Source: Hymenopellis radicata (lineage: Eukaryota; Basidiomycota; Agaricomycetes; Agaricales; Physalacriaceae). From it: a stretch of 64,000 nucleotides of DNA. Each line of letters opens with the position of its first letter. Position 1 is the stretch's first letter. Shown piece by piece: positions 26,051 to 38,144 of the stretch. The DNA is taken from assembly GCA_015501595.1 (NCBI GenBank), contig JADNRX010000089.1:105560-169559 (forward strand). The letters are read 5' to 3'. The notes under the pieces were generated by a model, which saw nothing but the letters and a program-made list of their open reading frames with translations, was not told where the DNA came from and made no database searches. A program made the position numbers and the translations under genes.

Positions 26051-27292
26051 ATGGCCCGTTGTTCAGATCTTCCTCCGGAGCTCATCGCACTCATCATCGA
26101 CTTCCACCGTGATGCCCAATCAACCCTCCGCCAGTGCTCCCTAGTCTGTCGCGCGTGGCTTTCTCCCAGTCAGTGTCGACTCTTCCACACATTTCGGATG
26201 TTCGACTTGGTGGAAAAAGTTGTCCCTTTCTGGAAATTCCTCCTAGGTGCTCCACACCTTGGTGCCTACGTTCGAGAGGTCTCTGTTATCGGCCCGGTCA
26301 ACAAGCGAGAAGGTGTTGATTTTGTTGCCGATGCCACCGACAGGGAAAATGTCCAAAACCTTTTTTCTCTAATCCCAAACATAACCAAAATCCATGCATA
26401 CTTCTTGGCATCGTCCCCCTTCCTCTTCACAAATAGCCTACTACGACAATGCCCAGAACTTCGCAAGTTTTCAATTGCAGCTCCCCTAAAAAAGGCGGAC
26501 GTCGTTTCCCCAACCACTATGTTTCCTAGCTTCGCAGGCACGAACGTGAAGGGCCTCGATATCAGAGGCCTGGAGATGCCGTCTGCAATAGACAGTCCTC
26601 TGGATCTGGACGCCGTAGTGCATTCCGTAGAGCGCCTTAGCCTCGATTCACCACACAATTTCTCTGTGTGGCATCCCTATTTACGAAGTATCCTTCCGCA
26701 CTGGCGCGAGCTAAAAATCTTGTGCGATGTAAACAGCATACAGACATGGGGCAATGTGCTACGAGCCACCAAATTTTCACATCTTCGTCGATTACATGTT
26801 TGGGTATCCATGCGTGAGTTCTAAGCACTACCTTGCTCTAGTTCCGCTACTGACTGTGCCTAAGCTCTCGTTCGCGATATAACCTCACAGTTCCCAAATG
26901 ATGATGCTTCTCCGGTTTCATGCGCACCAAATCTCGACCATCTACTCTTGACTACTAAGGTCACTTACCTGCTCGTGGACAACCTCAGCATCGAGGTGGT
27001 TTCCAGTATGGTCGAGTGGTATCTGTGTACCTTCACGGCACTATCTGAAAGCGGGACAAGCACGTTGAAGGAACTCACACTTACCGTGATGGCTCTCGAT
27101 GATTCGACCGTTGCCGCTGCATGGGCAAGGGTCGATGACATTCTATCTGCGAACGCGTTCAGAAGCCTCGAACACGTCCATTTTATTGACGAGGCAAAAA
27201 AACCTATCAAGACATGGTCATATCCCGACACAGTGAGCATGCTCAAACAAGCATTGCCCAAACTGTCGAGAGGAGGGAAGTTGGCAGTGTAG
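26051..27292 (+). CDS. F-box protein, family C copy C1, two exons, 396 aa
   Basis: Exons 26051..26813 and 26865..27292 around a 51-nt intron (GTGAGT...CCTAAG). The acceptor is AAG where copy C2 has CAG; phase 1 agrees and the frame is open to TAG. Residues 5-45 form the F-box (LPPELIALIIDFHRDAQSTL, then QCSLVCRAWLSPSQCRLF). The remainder is leucine-rich. The ATG is chosen because it is kept in C2 and C3, although the frame is open further upstream. Predicted Skp1-binding SCF adaptor. Convergent with D1, a pairing repeated at C2-D2 and C3-D3. Confidence 0.75.
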
Positions 27293-27598
27293 GGTGCACT
27301 GGACCTGCCGGCAATGAGGCGTAGTTGGGTAATGTCATAGTTTCCCATAGCTTCAGAACTCGAATGGTACAAAATTAGGCTGTGTTTTCTACTCGAATGG
27401 TACAAACGGGGGTAAACATGAAGTATGGTATATGTAGTAGATGGTCACAAGTAAATCCAAAGCATGGTCATGGCAAAAGAAAGCATTCATAACTTGTATC
27501 ATATCGTTGATGCATCACTCAGCCTTCAAGGTAGGAGAGGAGGTACCCTCGAGCCGCAGAATAAGAAGCAGGAAGGGGACCTTCAGGCGTAAGGCGCA

Positions 27599-28271
27599 TC
27601 ATATCGATATCATTGTATCAATGTATGGGTAGTATTCCACTGTTATTCCATGGGAGCTATGAAGGGTGCAGGGCCGAAGTAGGGGATCGAAGTCGGGAGT
27701 GAACGCGACCGGGTAACCGGTGTGAGCCCGCCATCGCGTACTGAAGAACGGTAAAGGGAACGCCAAATGGAATGGGCATCGGGTACTGAATGGGCTCGGG
27801 CAATCCAAACGACAGGGCTCCCTGATACTGAGCGGGGAATTCAAAGACTTCGTCCTGAGGAACGGCAGCCAAATACGCGACTGGTGGCTCGACGGGCGCG
27901 CTTTGTTCAGCCTGCTTTCGGCGTGGCTTTCTCCGAGCAGCACCCGACGCCGCCTTGAGGCTTTCGCGTTCATAAGGTTTCTTGTCCTTAGGCCTCTTCT
28001 TAGTCGGTATGGGTCCCGTTCGTGGAAGAGTCTTGAACGGTAGATCGGGATCCGGCATTTCGAATAACACCGGCACCAACAAGCCGCCAGCCGCTGCATC
28101 TCTCCGCGCCGCATCGAACGCGCAGCCGAGATCGCGTCCCAGCTTCTCCCAGTGCTTTTGCTGGCCCCAGTCAAGCTCAATCCATTCTTTGCCCGCGTAA
28201 TCCTCGTAGTGGTTGTGGTACGTGTCAAAGAGGTTCATATAGTTTGGGGGCTTTGATGTACTCCCGCCCAC
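27599..28271 (-). pseudogene. Unknown protein, family D copy D1, frameshifted C-terminus
   Basis: Reads YMNLFDTYHNHYEDYAGKEW, then ELDWGQQKHWEKLGRD, then CAFDAARRDA, a Lys/Arg-rich part (KKRPKDKKPYERES), and a Pro/Tyr/Gln-rich tail. It aligns with D2 along its length. Near 27740 the tail leaves the D2 frame; the homologous end (PVAFTPDFDP..., EYYPYID) continues in another frame, so one base has been gained or lost. The 5' end is uncertain: upstream ATGTCTGCCAAAGTCAAGTG is kept in both copies but joins in a different frame, so a first exon may exist. Not a family I recognise. Confidence 0.5.
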
Positions 28272-28479
28272 GCCATAGGCACTTGACTTTGGCAGACATC
28301 ATACGGCGAATTTTGAAGAAGAAATGGCAAGAGTTCGCTCGGCGAAAGATTACAAGGGATTCGTAGAGAGGCGGTGGTGGTAGTCGGCGATGAATGACAA
28401 AAGCGCGCCCGCGCGCCTTTTGTTCGGTCAAAGCCCATCACGTGTAGCGCGTTCGGCGCGAACAATGGCGCGATCCAAT

Positions 28480-29750
28480 TTGAGTAATTCGGGAAATGCT
28501 GAACGAGGACAATGATATATCATAGGAGACGACCCCAGGGCTATCGAACAATGCGAGCATACGTTCGTAGTTGCAATGCTAAGGAAGTGTGGCGCAGTAG
28601 TAAGCTGCAAACCGTAATCAGTCACGGCCACTGAAATGATCAAGGGCATTTACCTTAAGGATAGATGTTTATTTAGATTCCCCGCACCTTCTATGAAGGT
28701 CTTTAGTCAAGGAGAAGGCCCCAGACGCCAGTGAAAGCTGTAATGTTCATGACATGTCAATACTATTCGCGCTCGTGTCACCCATTGAGACTGACCGAGT
28801 AACAAAGTTAACGCTGCAAAGGCTTCAGCAAGCGCTAGGACTTAGGCGTATATCGACGTGACGATGTCAAATTTTTTCCAGCAGAACATACACCAAAGGT
28901 CTATGATCTCTGTTGCATGCGGCAATGCCTTGGAACGAGCGACCATCTCTGAATCGTAAGTCCAAGATTTGCGACCCCTTGTTCCAGCGTCGGGTGTGAG
29001 TGTTGACGATGATGGCTAAGCACCCTTAAGCACCACGACGAGGACCAGAAAGTTGTGGGTAAGTCGGATTGCCAGTCTCTGGCGAGCTCATGTATCGCTG
29101 CGTAGCACGGTATGCTCATTTCCTAGACTGAAAGGAAGATGTTGACTTCGGAATTTGTGAGAAGGCAACAACTCACGCCCACGTTGAAGAAACATATCCA
29201 CGAGCTCGCCTTGCAAATGACATTGCCCGCCGTGTACACGCTCCCCAACCAGAATGCTCTTTCGTCTCCTCAACCCACGCCAACGTACTGTCCGTCCCTT
29301 CCTGATCCATGACGCGAGAAGGAACGCCTAATTCGTCGAAGACGAAGACGTTGCGGCGATGTAGTCACAAGGGAAAGGCTAGTCGTCGGCGCAAGATAGT
29401 CGCACCTAAGAGTCAACAGCAATAGAAGAATTTATATCGCGAGACTTGGAACTAGTCAATGGCCGGGTATTATCCAACGAAGCACGCGAAGTTTGAACGC
29501 GTCTTTTCCGGTCGGCGACGCGTCTCTTTAGCATATGTCGCGCTCCCTCGGTCGGCCCGGATGCCTATGATATCGAGGATTCGACTCTCCACTGTCAGTC
29601 CGTCATGCCCGTGTGACTCGGGAAGGTATTTGGCGTAAAGCAAGTTGAGATTATCAGTGAGGAAAGGCTTCAAAGCGGCGCAAGGCTGCGCCAAACATAG
29701 CCAAACACTCTGTCAATCCACTACTTTCACTGTCAGCTCAAACTTTCGGC
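28480..29750. other. Intergenic between D1 and E1
   Basis: Minus-strand frames such as 29470-29694 (LNLLYAKYLPESHGHDG) and around 29230-29340 look weakly protein-like but have no joinable exons or motif. I cannot support a gene. Confidence 0.25.
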
Positions 29751-29788
29751 GCCAAAAGGTAACTGAGCCAAAATTCCTGTTCACGCCC

Positions 29789-29798
29789 CGAACGTTCG
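29789..29798 (+). promoter_or_regulatory. Palindrome CGAACGTTCG before E1
   Basis: Perfect 10-bp palindrome about 92 bp before the E1 ATG, within a block retained in E2, E3 and (one base changed) E4. Confidence 0.5.
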
Positions 29799-29889
29799 TG
29801 TTTGAGGCCTTTCTTGGAGGTAAGTTATTATCCCTCTTTATACTCACCACGCTCAACACCGACGAATTACTTCCCAGTTATCTGCCAAG

Positions 29890-31187
29890 ATGCCTTCGTC
29901 GAACACTTCTCTGCCACTCGAACTCCTGGACATGATTATCCAGCATCTTTCCAGTGACGCATCTGCCCTGCGGAACTGCGCACTAGTATCGCGAACCTGG
30001 TCGGGTTTCAGTCAACATGCTCTATTTCGCAATGCCCAGGTGGATCTTCACACCTACAAAAAGATGACCGAATTGCTTGACGATCTCGTATCCGTTCCCC
30101 ATCTCCAAGCGCTCATCCGCGACGTGAAGATTTATCAATACGTCCGCTGGCGCCGCTCTCAGCAGATTCCTGATGATATCCAATTTCCCACCTACATGTC
30201 TTGCCTCACATCTGTGCTTTCTCTCCTTCCAAACCTCGCCAAAGTCGTACTATTTCACGAGACGTCGTGGTTGGGGGAGGACTACTCAAACAGACCTTAC
30301 CTCGATTTGATCCCAAATGTCCTGGGGAGCGCGCCACTTGTTGAGCTTGATATCGGTGGGATCTATTCCGTCGAAAGCCTGTGGCATGTTTTTGAGGTTT
30401 TGGAAGGCAGGAACGTCAAGCGAGTTAGCTTGTCTGGTTTCAATAACAGTCCCACAACTTCGGATCTGGGTGTGAGCGCGACATTCGAGCGCATACACCT
30501 TCCCTCGCTTGAATGCATTCGCTCCAACTTAAGCGATCTTCAGAATGAATTCTACGATTGCCTAACGCGCAGAGTTGATCTTCCACACCTGAAGCAGTGC
30601 GAAATCATTACAGACAATGTAGATGATTTGAATGATTGGTCGGACGTACTGCTTCGAGGATTTCCTCCTCTCGAGTTGTTTAAATTGGAACTAACAAGTG
30701 GTACGTAGCAATCTCTCCCTAATTGGACACTTAGATCTAACCATAACTCAAGACTTCGATGATGATGAAGACTTTACAGGCATACCTGAAGAAGACGCAT
30801 ACAGGCCACTCCCGTTTGGTGGTCTGCAGTTTAGGCACGTGCACTTGAGCGTCAAGCCCAAAGACCTCAGTGAGATACGCAAGTTCATCGAGTGGTGGTC
30901 TTCCACATTTCGCGCACTCTCCGACTCCGACGCGACGATACATTTCACGGAGCTTACGTTGGCATTTTACGGATCTCCCGGATATCCATACTCTTGAGGC
31001 AACGTGGAATTCGCTTGACGACAGTCTAGCGCATACGACATTTAGCAGCGTTCGGAGCATTCACTTCGAGAGAAATGGTCAGCACACGGCGGAATCGATC
31101 ACTGAAGCGGCGTATCCGGTCCTCGCAGAGAAACTAAGACTGGCCTTGCCTCGACTTGCAGGTCGAGGCGTTCTTAGTTCGGTGTAG
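29890..31187 (+). pseudogene. F-box protein, family E copy E1, one-base frameshift
   Basis: Exon 1 29890..30700 and a 52-nt intron (30701..30752, GTACGT...CTCAAG, branch-like CTAAT). Exon 2 opens in phase but hits a stop at 30997. E2 shows why: E1 has four T where E2 has three near 30967, and the E2-like sequence (LPDIHTLEATWNSLDDSLAH ...) continues in the next frame to 31187. The F-box is intact (SLPLELLDMIIQHLSSDASA, LRNCALVSRTWSGFSQHALF). The first 270 residues could still be made. A 5'UTR intron (GTAAGT...CCCAG, about 29819-29879) is kept in all E copies. Confidence 0.65.
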
Positions 31188-31585
31188 GTGGCGGGTCTGA
31201 GAGGCCAGGTGGCAGTACAGTTGTAGGCTGAGGGCGCCGCAGCCATGCAAGATAAAGGTGCTTGCGTCGGAGCCGTACGCGAACGGTTCGTACTCACTGT
31301 ATACGCACCAGTGTTGTACATATTCCACATTGTTCGTATTGAGCTTGATGTTACCCTTCCCATTGAATGTTTCAACCTCGTCTCCCCACAGCTGCTATGA
31401 AGAAGCGTCGTTCTTGGTGATAACCGCAACAAAGTCTCAAGAACGATGTTGCTCTTATCACACCCAGTGATACGCGTGCTGGAAAACTGCAGCTTCAACA
31501 CAAATGACAATCACGGAAAAAGAGTGAAAGTAGAGATATTCAAAGTAAACACGATTAAAGAACGAATGGGCAACAAGGTACTACT

Positions 31586-33877
31586 TTACCGAAGGAAATC
31601 TCCAGGTCGCGCATTGATGAATGCTATTGCCTCCTTCCTAAAGTCATCCGGCTCAACGAAGGATCCACCAGCGTCAAACACCATATTCACAGGGCTCTCT
31701 CCGTACGAAGGCCAGTACGGCAGCCCACTCAGAACGTGGTTCGGGTTGAGCTATGGGCCTGTCAGTACCAGCTACACGCGAATAAGAGCGACAAAAACGT
31801 ACATGGTTGACGAACGAAATCCAAGCTCTCATCGTGCTCTTGGAGACCGCCACCACTGCGAGGTCAGTGCCCAAGGAAGTCTCATACGTATCCGTGAGGT
31901 TCGCGGGGTTACCGAAAACAAACGGTATCTGCAATATTTTCAGCACAGACACTCTCCTCGAGTTTAAGCCCTTACCTCATGATAATGCGTCACGGAACTC
32001 GTAATGTCGCCAGTGATCGCAGCCGGAATGCGCTCTGGGCGCGTGTTGAACTGTTTCCAAGTTCCAACTGAATCAGATTCCTGTTTTCTCCAGCTCGAGA
32101 TCAACGGCTCACCCGGAACGAATAAGCAGTCGACGACCATTGTGTCATGGTCTCGCACTGGTGCCGCCTCGGTGCAATCATTTCCATGTCGCCAGCAAAA
32201 CTCGCAGATCTCTTGAATTGCAGTCCGTGCTCGGTGAAGTTGACGCCGCCGTCTCCAGTCCCATATGGCGAGCCCAAGGCGGGGTCACTAGGGTACAGTT
32301 TGAACAGCCCATTGGCGGTGTCCACGCTGATGTTGCGTTTATTGGCGGTCGAGTCTGTCGGGACGGCGGATTAGCACGACAAACACCCTATTAGAGGAAT
32401 GGATTTACTAGTGAGCAAGTCATAGAACTGCTCATCGGTGTCGATTTTATCGACGCCTACCCAAGAGAAGAAAGACGAAGCTCCTTCATCCTGCCCGGAA
32501 TCAAGACTATGAAAGGACTCAATGAAACAAGCCATACCGTGTTCGCTCCGACCAATCCAATGATGCTCCTATCGAACTGTCCCGACTGGACAAGTTTGCT
32601 GGGATAATCGGGGATAAAGTCGCCGTCGATGACGGGCCCAAGGGTGTATGTTAAAACGTGCGGTTCAGCAACGGTGAAGAACAAGTCATATGGCACAGAT
32701 CTCAGGCAGTCCAGCGTGTCGGCAGAGGAACAACAGCCGGTCTTGTTGACGATGTCGTCGTAGGTCGCTTGAAGATGTTCAACATCATCTGCAGACACCC
32801 AGTAAGCGGAGTGAAAATTAGAGGTACAGTCAACTTACATCGAGAACCAACTGCTGTCCCACTTTCCTGTATTCCACCCCTGAACAGGCCCGTTTTGCTC
32901 TCTATACCTCCATACGCAAGACTCTGCAGGTGGACACTGTACGCTCCCGCAGATTCGCCCCAGATCGTGACTTTGCTTGGGTCTGGAACACAGGTGGGTA
33001 AGCAGATGTTCAGCACCGACGGTTGCTTACCTCCGCCGAACGAAGCGATATTCTCTTGAATCCAACGGAGAGCCAAGCGCTGATCTTTCAAGCCAAGATT
33101 GGCGTTCCCGGATGCGACGACTTCCGTCGATGCAAGGAAGCCAAGCGCCCCCAATCTCGAAATAATATCAGTCGTGATGACGTGCCGGACAGAGGACACA
33201 CGTACCGATAATTGAAGGACACCGCGACGATGGGCTCACCCATTTCAACAGATTCTTGGACAATGTAAGAGAGGTTGTAGACGGGCGATGACGACGTCCC
33301 AGCATTGTAACCTCCGCCATAGATCCATACTGCTTCCAAGTTATGAGGACATCATGGGGAAGAAGAATACAATGAACCTAGCACAGGCAGATCGCCATGA
33401 TCTGTATCCGGACGAACAACGTTGAGTGTCAAACAGTCCTCTGATTGATACTCCACCGCGCCGGTTCCGATCGCTGTATGTTCCTGTTCAATGTTATTGG
33501 CTCTGGTCAAGCGCATTCACTCACCCAAAGGCCCGGCCTGTGAAAAAGAAATCAGCGAATATTAAAAGAATATACAGAACATGTCATACTTGAGGGCAAC
33601 TCCACCCATAGCTCGTGGCGTTTAATCCCTCCTCGCCAAACGCGGTATCCCAAACCTGCGGATTCCGAAGCCTTAGATTATCCACAGGCGGTTTCGCGTA
33701 GGGTATTCCAAGAAAAACGTCCTGATCGAGCTCATCGAGATGAAGTCCATTAAGAGTGCCGTTGCGAATATCCACAGAAGCACTGGCAGTACGGTTGCGA
33801 CTCTTCATAGACGGCGCGCCGTAGGCGAACAAAGCGAGCTGAGACAAGACAAGTGCAGTAGTCGAAAGACGCATCAT
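31586..33877 (-). pseudogene. Type-B carboxylesterase, copy A2, with stop and frameshift
   Basis: Same exon plan as A1, including the 13-nt exon 2. Signal peptide (MMRLSTTALVLSQLALFAYG), EDCLTLNVV, IYGGGY, WGESAG, DEGA and VTHYHE are all present, so the enzyme was functional in type. In exon 9 a TGA at 32101-32103 stands where A1 has Pro (after SFRVSR), and a frameshift follows within about 50 bases (GNSS versus QFNTRPER). The last two exons are open, ending NARPGDFLR. Probably recently inactivated, or the sequence has errors here. Retains family A upstream block. Confidence 0.8.
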
Positions 33878-34440
33878 TCACTGGGCGACTCCCGCGCTGA
33901 AAACACCGTTTAAGTACGACCTGGAGGGCGCACACAAGTGAGTTGATTTGAAGTCCTCGCTCCAAAATGATTACCCAACCAGAAGGTATCCTGACTAAGT
34001 TGTAGGCCGCTCCTGCGAAGGCTCGTAAACGACTTACCAGAGTAAGCATCTGTCTCCGTAAGGTGGTTAATAAGTCAGGGTCTCTATTCAGCGATTGGTA
34101 TCAAACTAGGGAACTGGATTAGTACACACGAACATCGAGACAGATTTACTTACGAAGTATGTGTCGAATGGCCCACTTCGTCATATCCGCGAGGTCATTT
34201 CATAACCGTTAACGTGTAACGTCATCTATTCGAGTACCGAAACGGTGCACTTAAATGCAAGTCGCTCTCTAGCGCTCACGGATTGATCCTGCAACATGTC
34301 AATCAGAATGTTACATTCTTTCAACTCAGGTTTTAGGAGTCATGTTGGGAAAGTACTAGAACACTGGTTTGCTCCTCGTCGTTTAGAATTGTGATTTCAG
34401 GTCAAGGCGGGCGACCATAGCACTACGGGCGGATTGACCA
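33878..34440. other. Upstream region of A2
   Basis: Contains the family A block (CATAACCGTTA at about 34200, CACTTAAATGCAAG at 34248-34261). Its end (ACTACGGGCGGATTGACCAG) aligns with 62.4 kb. Confidence 0.4.
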
Positions 34441-34449
34441 GTCAGAGCG

Positions 34450-34477
34450 TGATGGTGGTGGTGGTGGTGGTGGTGGA
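34450..34477. repeat. (GGT)n microsatellite
   Basis: An uninterrupted run of about nine GGT triplets at the left end of the 2.3-kb insertion. A shorter GGT run marks the right end (about 36728-36742). Confidence 0.8.
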
Positions 34478-35254
34478 TAACCCTCGTCTTGTGGATAAGA
34501 CGACAGGCTTTCGGACCACGTGGGTGCCCATCTCCCACGCGCCCAGGCCGAACTTCCACCCGTGCTGTGCACTGCCCGACAGAGGAGCAGCCTCACACAA
34601 GGCGGAAGCCCAGCACGACTCACTTCGCGCATCCCCATCACGAAGCAAGGCAGGGCAGTAGAGGTTGTGTTGCAGGCCCTAATATAGTCGCAGCCTCCAG
34701 CGTAGAATACGTTTGATATTGTGTGAAGGACTATACTATGAAACTTCTCGACGTGCAAGGAAAAACCCGCGGCAGCCACTACAAGAACTTCTTCTCAAAA
34801 ACCAGTGTCATTCCCCGTATTCGCCCGCTCGTTCAAGCTAAACAATAACGAGAGAAAACCAACAAAAGCTCACATATCCTCCACCATGTTCATGATGGAC
34901 AGCTGTTAGAGAAGGGGAAGCGTGGTTTGTCGACCGTGTCACTGAGCCAGAGGCTCTGTCGCCTTCGCTCCCTTTTCGTTTCCCCTAGGTACACTACCAG
35001 GGTTCGCCCAACGCGCTGCTTTGAACTAACCCGCAGACAATACTGTATGCCGGAGCCGAGAGGCGTCAGCGTGCGACCGACAACTGCGCCTGAAACCAAT
35101 CGACGCAGCGGGCTGTGCACGAGGCAGAGCAGGGAGGCCGCGCCGCGACGAGCGACACCTTCGCGTTCTACATGACCAATACACGCTCCAAAGACCGGAC
35201 AAGAGCACGGACACCCAGCGACGAGGCCCCACTCACAGAAACAGTCCAAGCCCA

Positions 35255-35375
35255 GAAAACAGTCTCCATCAACATGGTCCCAGTCAAAGACACCTTTCCA
35301 CCAAGCAACAGTCTCCGTCAAAAATTGTCCCAGTCAAAGAAACCTTTCCACCAAGCTACAGTCTCCGACACTCGA
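35255..35375. repeat. Direct repeat of about 48 bp, two to three units
   Basis: CAGTCAAAGA(C/A)ACCTTTCCACC and ACAGTCTCC recur in the same order with a period of about 48-57 bases. Confidence 0.6.
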
Positions 35376-36467
35376 AGTCAAGGCACTCGATGGTTTTAAC
35401 TACCTCCTCATTGCAACAACATGGACACCACACGGACAAGAAGCCTAGAATGACCCACTTTCGTGCTTCAATACGAGTCCACTCCCGCATGCGTCCAGGA
35501 CTGCTACCATCGGCGCGCAGATGAGCAGATGCTATACGCAGAGTCAGCACTGCCGCCGCGGGCGACGCTCCCCATGCCACGAAGCCCAAACAGCTGTGGC
35601 GATCAGATGCGGACAACACAAACTGGTCGCAAGTCTGAAAGTGAATACGCGGCAGGATCAACCCTTACCAGCTGAATGAGGCACGTCGCAGAAACCGCGA
35701 CTAGCACCCCAATCATTGAATCTAACCGAGCGGCAGACATCCGGGAGATGTGAGGCATAGAGCGCGTGCGCGCGCCCGAGGGCCATTTCCAGCCAACATG
35801 CAGCGCGGGGGGTGTCGCAGTCAAATCAGCGTGACGGGTCGTTAACCCCATCAGCCCCAGTCAGAGCCCAAGCAGTGCCAACCCAGTCCGGTAATCTGCA
35901 TCATACAGCGCGTGGCTTGGCGGCCGCGCAGACGCCTAGAGTCGTTCATTCATGAGCTGGAGAGGCGGGAGCTGACAGGGGTCCATCCGTAAACTCCCCC
36001 GCAGACAATGATGTGTTCGTCCAGCAGCACCACGATTGAGACGTCAAGGATAATGGCAAGGATTAGCGTATTCCGGAGGTGTGAGGGATCGTGTCAGTGC
36101 CCGCCCGGCCACCACGTCTGAGACAAACAGACACGGCGGGACTGCCCACCAGGCCGGGCAGCGACGAGGGACACCCTAGCATAATACACGGCACTCCAAG
36201 CACATACTCCCAAGAAGTTGGAAACCAGTGAACAAACATACAGGCAAGCACGGACTCCAGGACATCCAAGAGCACGCACACAAAACCACGGATAAGAGCA
36301 CAGCCAAAACCACAAACCCAAAAACCACAGACAAGAGCACGGACGACGGACACCGAACCACGAACAAGAGCACGAACAAGAGCACGCAACATGGAACCAT
36401 GAAAAAGAACACGGACCACGAATCCACGGACACACAGACAAGAGACAGACAAGAGCACGGATACAAC

Positions 36468-36735
36468 CATGCCACGGGGCTCAGAACGAACAAGAGCATG
36501 CCACGGGGCTACGGAACGAACAAGAAAATGCCACGGGGCTCTGGAACGAATGAGAAAATGCCACGGGGCTCTGGAACGAACGACCAAATGCCACGGGGCT
36601 ACGGAACGAACAAGCAAATGCCACGGGGCTCTGGAACGAACGAGAAAATGCCACGGGGCTGCGAAACGAACAGAAAATGCCACGGGGCTACGGAACGAAC
36701 AAGAGCATGCCACGGGGCTACGGACGGTGTGGTGG
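36468..36735. repeat. 30-nt minisatellite, about 8.5 units
   Basis: Units begin ATGCCACGGGGCT, then (AC/CT)GGAACGAAC and (A/G)AGAAA-like ends, at intervals of 30 bases (one of 29). In one frame this encodes MPRG(S/Y)GTN(E/K)(K/Q) repeats, but no start, splice or codon evidence makes it a gene. Confidence 0.85.
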
Positions 36736-36810
36736 TGGTGGGAAGGAAGCCTACGCGTGTCATGTGATCGAAAATTGCTTCCTCTTCACTGCCATCAGTT
36801 CATCTCTATC

Positions 36811-38086
36811 ATGCCCCCGAAGCGCAAATCTGACACTGGCAGCGACAGCGGAAACTCTACCAAGAAAGCCAAGACGGCTGCCCCGCGGTTGAAAAAGTCC
36901 AAACGCGCTGACTGGCAGGACAACGTGCGTGCATAGTCGTGGGACGACCAACAGCTGACGACGCGTGCAGAACCCAACATGGGTGATGGACAAGCCCCAG
37001 GGCGAATGGGCGCGTAAGGCTGTCGAGCGGTGGTGGTTAGTCCTCTTTTTCCCTCAGCCTTCGCTCCGAGATTGACGCGTTAACGACAGTCTGTTACCCC
37101 CGTACAATACGGCCATCAGCGAGAAGAACTGGAAGGCGTACTACGAGGAGCGTGCGGCGCTCGACGAGATCAATACGCCCAATTCCGACGCGTCTAAGCC
37201 CATCGTATCTGAGGAACTGGGCCAGGACACATTCAAACTGCTGCGCAAAGCGAGCGCGAATGTGGCAAAGGTCATTTGTGGAAGTGTTGCTGACGAGAAG
37301 GAGCGCAAGCAGCTCTCACGCGTCATTCGCGGGTCGTTGTATTATACCGATCTTTGGGGTAACGACGAGGAAGGGTGCATCTCGTCTCTTCTTGTTCAAT
37401 CTCATTTCTCATCCCGTCCTACAGTGGCGGCGATAATCCACGATCAGTCAACTCTAAGACGCGTCTGTACTCGCCCTACGGCCTCGGCACGTCCGTCGAT
37501 TTTGTGTACGACTACCACTTCCGCATGCGCATGACCATGGCGGGCGAGAAATTCTCCACACTGCTTGCGTGCACGCGTATGGTCATGGACTGCAATCCCA
37601 AAGAGCCCCGTGCCTCGTGCGCCATCACCAAAGACCGCAACGGACGGCAGAAGCCCGAGGAGGGGGCTGTTAAGGTTATTAACATGGTAAGTATGCGCGC
37701 TCGTTATCGCCTTGGGTAATACTAATAGTAACTACCGGTAGAACGGCGCCAAGATCACGGGCACGACCGCCGCGAACCTGGGAGACTTTGAGGAGGCGCT
37801 GTTCGGGCAGACGGGGTGGCTCTCCCCGCTCAAGACGTTCCAGGTCGTGGCGTATGCGGGGACGGTGGGGCATTATCACGAGGCGTATGGGGGACAGCTG
37901 CTTTCGAAGGGCGGGCTGGACAAGTTTAAGCTGTTTCAAGAGGAGACGGATGGGAAGGAGTTTTGGGATCGAGAGAGCCCCTTGTATGCGCAGAAGGAGG
38001 AGAAGGAGGGCAGTGTTCAGATGCGGTTATTGGGTCTTGCGAGAAGCAGTGCTGATGTGGAGGAGGAAGAAGACAGCGAGGAGTGA
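36811..38086 (+). CDS. Unknown protein G, five exons, 356 aa
   Basis: Exons 36811..36924, 36971..37035, 37090..37374, 37425..37686 and 37742..38086; introns of 46, 54, 50 and 55 nt with normal GT and CAG/TAG ends; all phases agree. The N-terminus is a probable nuclear localisation region (MPPKRKSD, then KKAK, then RLKKSKR). The middle (YSPYGLGTSVDFVYDYHF, then MTMAGEKFSTLLACTRMVMD) is well ordered and the end is acidic (EEEEDSEE). I do not recognise the family. Complete gene structure with no lesion suggests it is active. The only single-copy gene within the array; its promoter motif CATGTGATCG...TTGCTTCC recurs without the gene at 62.45 kb. Confidence 0.75.
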
Positions 38087-38144
38087 GGAGTATACATGCA
38101 CAATTGATCAGACTGTCTTGTTTATCGTATCGTCGTACTAATGA

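Larger units (their letters stand above)
34445..36742. other. 2.3-kb repeat-rich insertion between A2 and G
   Basis: The A-side flank (to about 34440) and the G-side flank (from about 36755, CATGTGATCG) are nearly contiguous in a second copy at 62.40-62.47 kb. Hence the sequence between them here is extra. It contains (GGT)n at both ends, a 48-bp direct repeat near 35255-35370 (CCTTTCCACCAAGC twice), an ACAAGAGCAC-rich tract (36270-36450) and a 30-nt minisatellite. No transposase, reverse transcriptase or clear terminal inverted repeat is seen. Long frames on both strands are products of the repeats. Confidence 0.45.

Noticed and set aside
26266..26658. Antisense frame in C1 (also 44965-45426 and 60890-61192)
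   Set aside because: Shadow of the conserved F-box coding strand; conserved only because the sense strand is.
34890..35321. 143-codon minus-strand frame in the insertion
   Set aside because: No motif, and it overlaps direct repeats; probably chance.
36063..36713. 216-codon minus-strand frame (RAPWHFLVRS repeats) as a gene
   Set aside because: It exists only because the minisatellite is open in several frames; no start context, introns or non-repeat domain support it.
36468..36735. Possible CRISPR array (30-nt regular units)
   Set aside because: The units are contiguous with no unique spacers, and the setting is eukaryotic. It is a minisatellite.
36228..36767. 179-codon plus-strand frame through the repeats
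   Set aside because: Low-complexity product of tandem repeats, running into the G promoter; no independent evidence.
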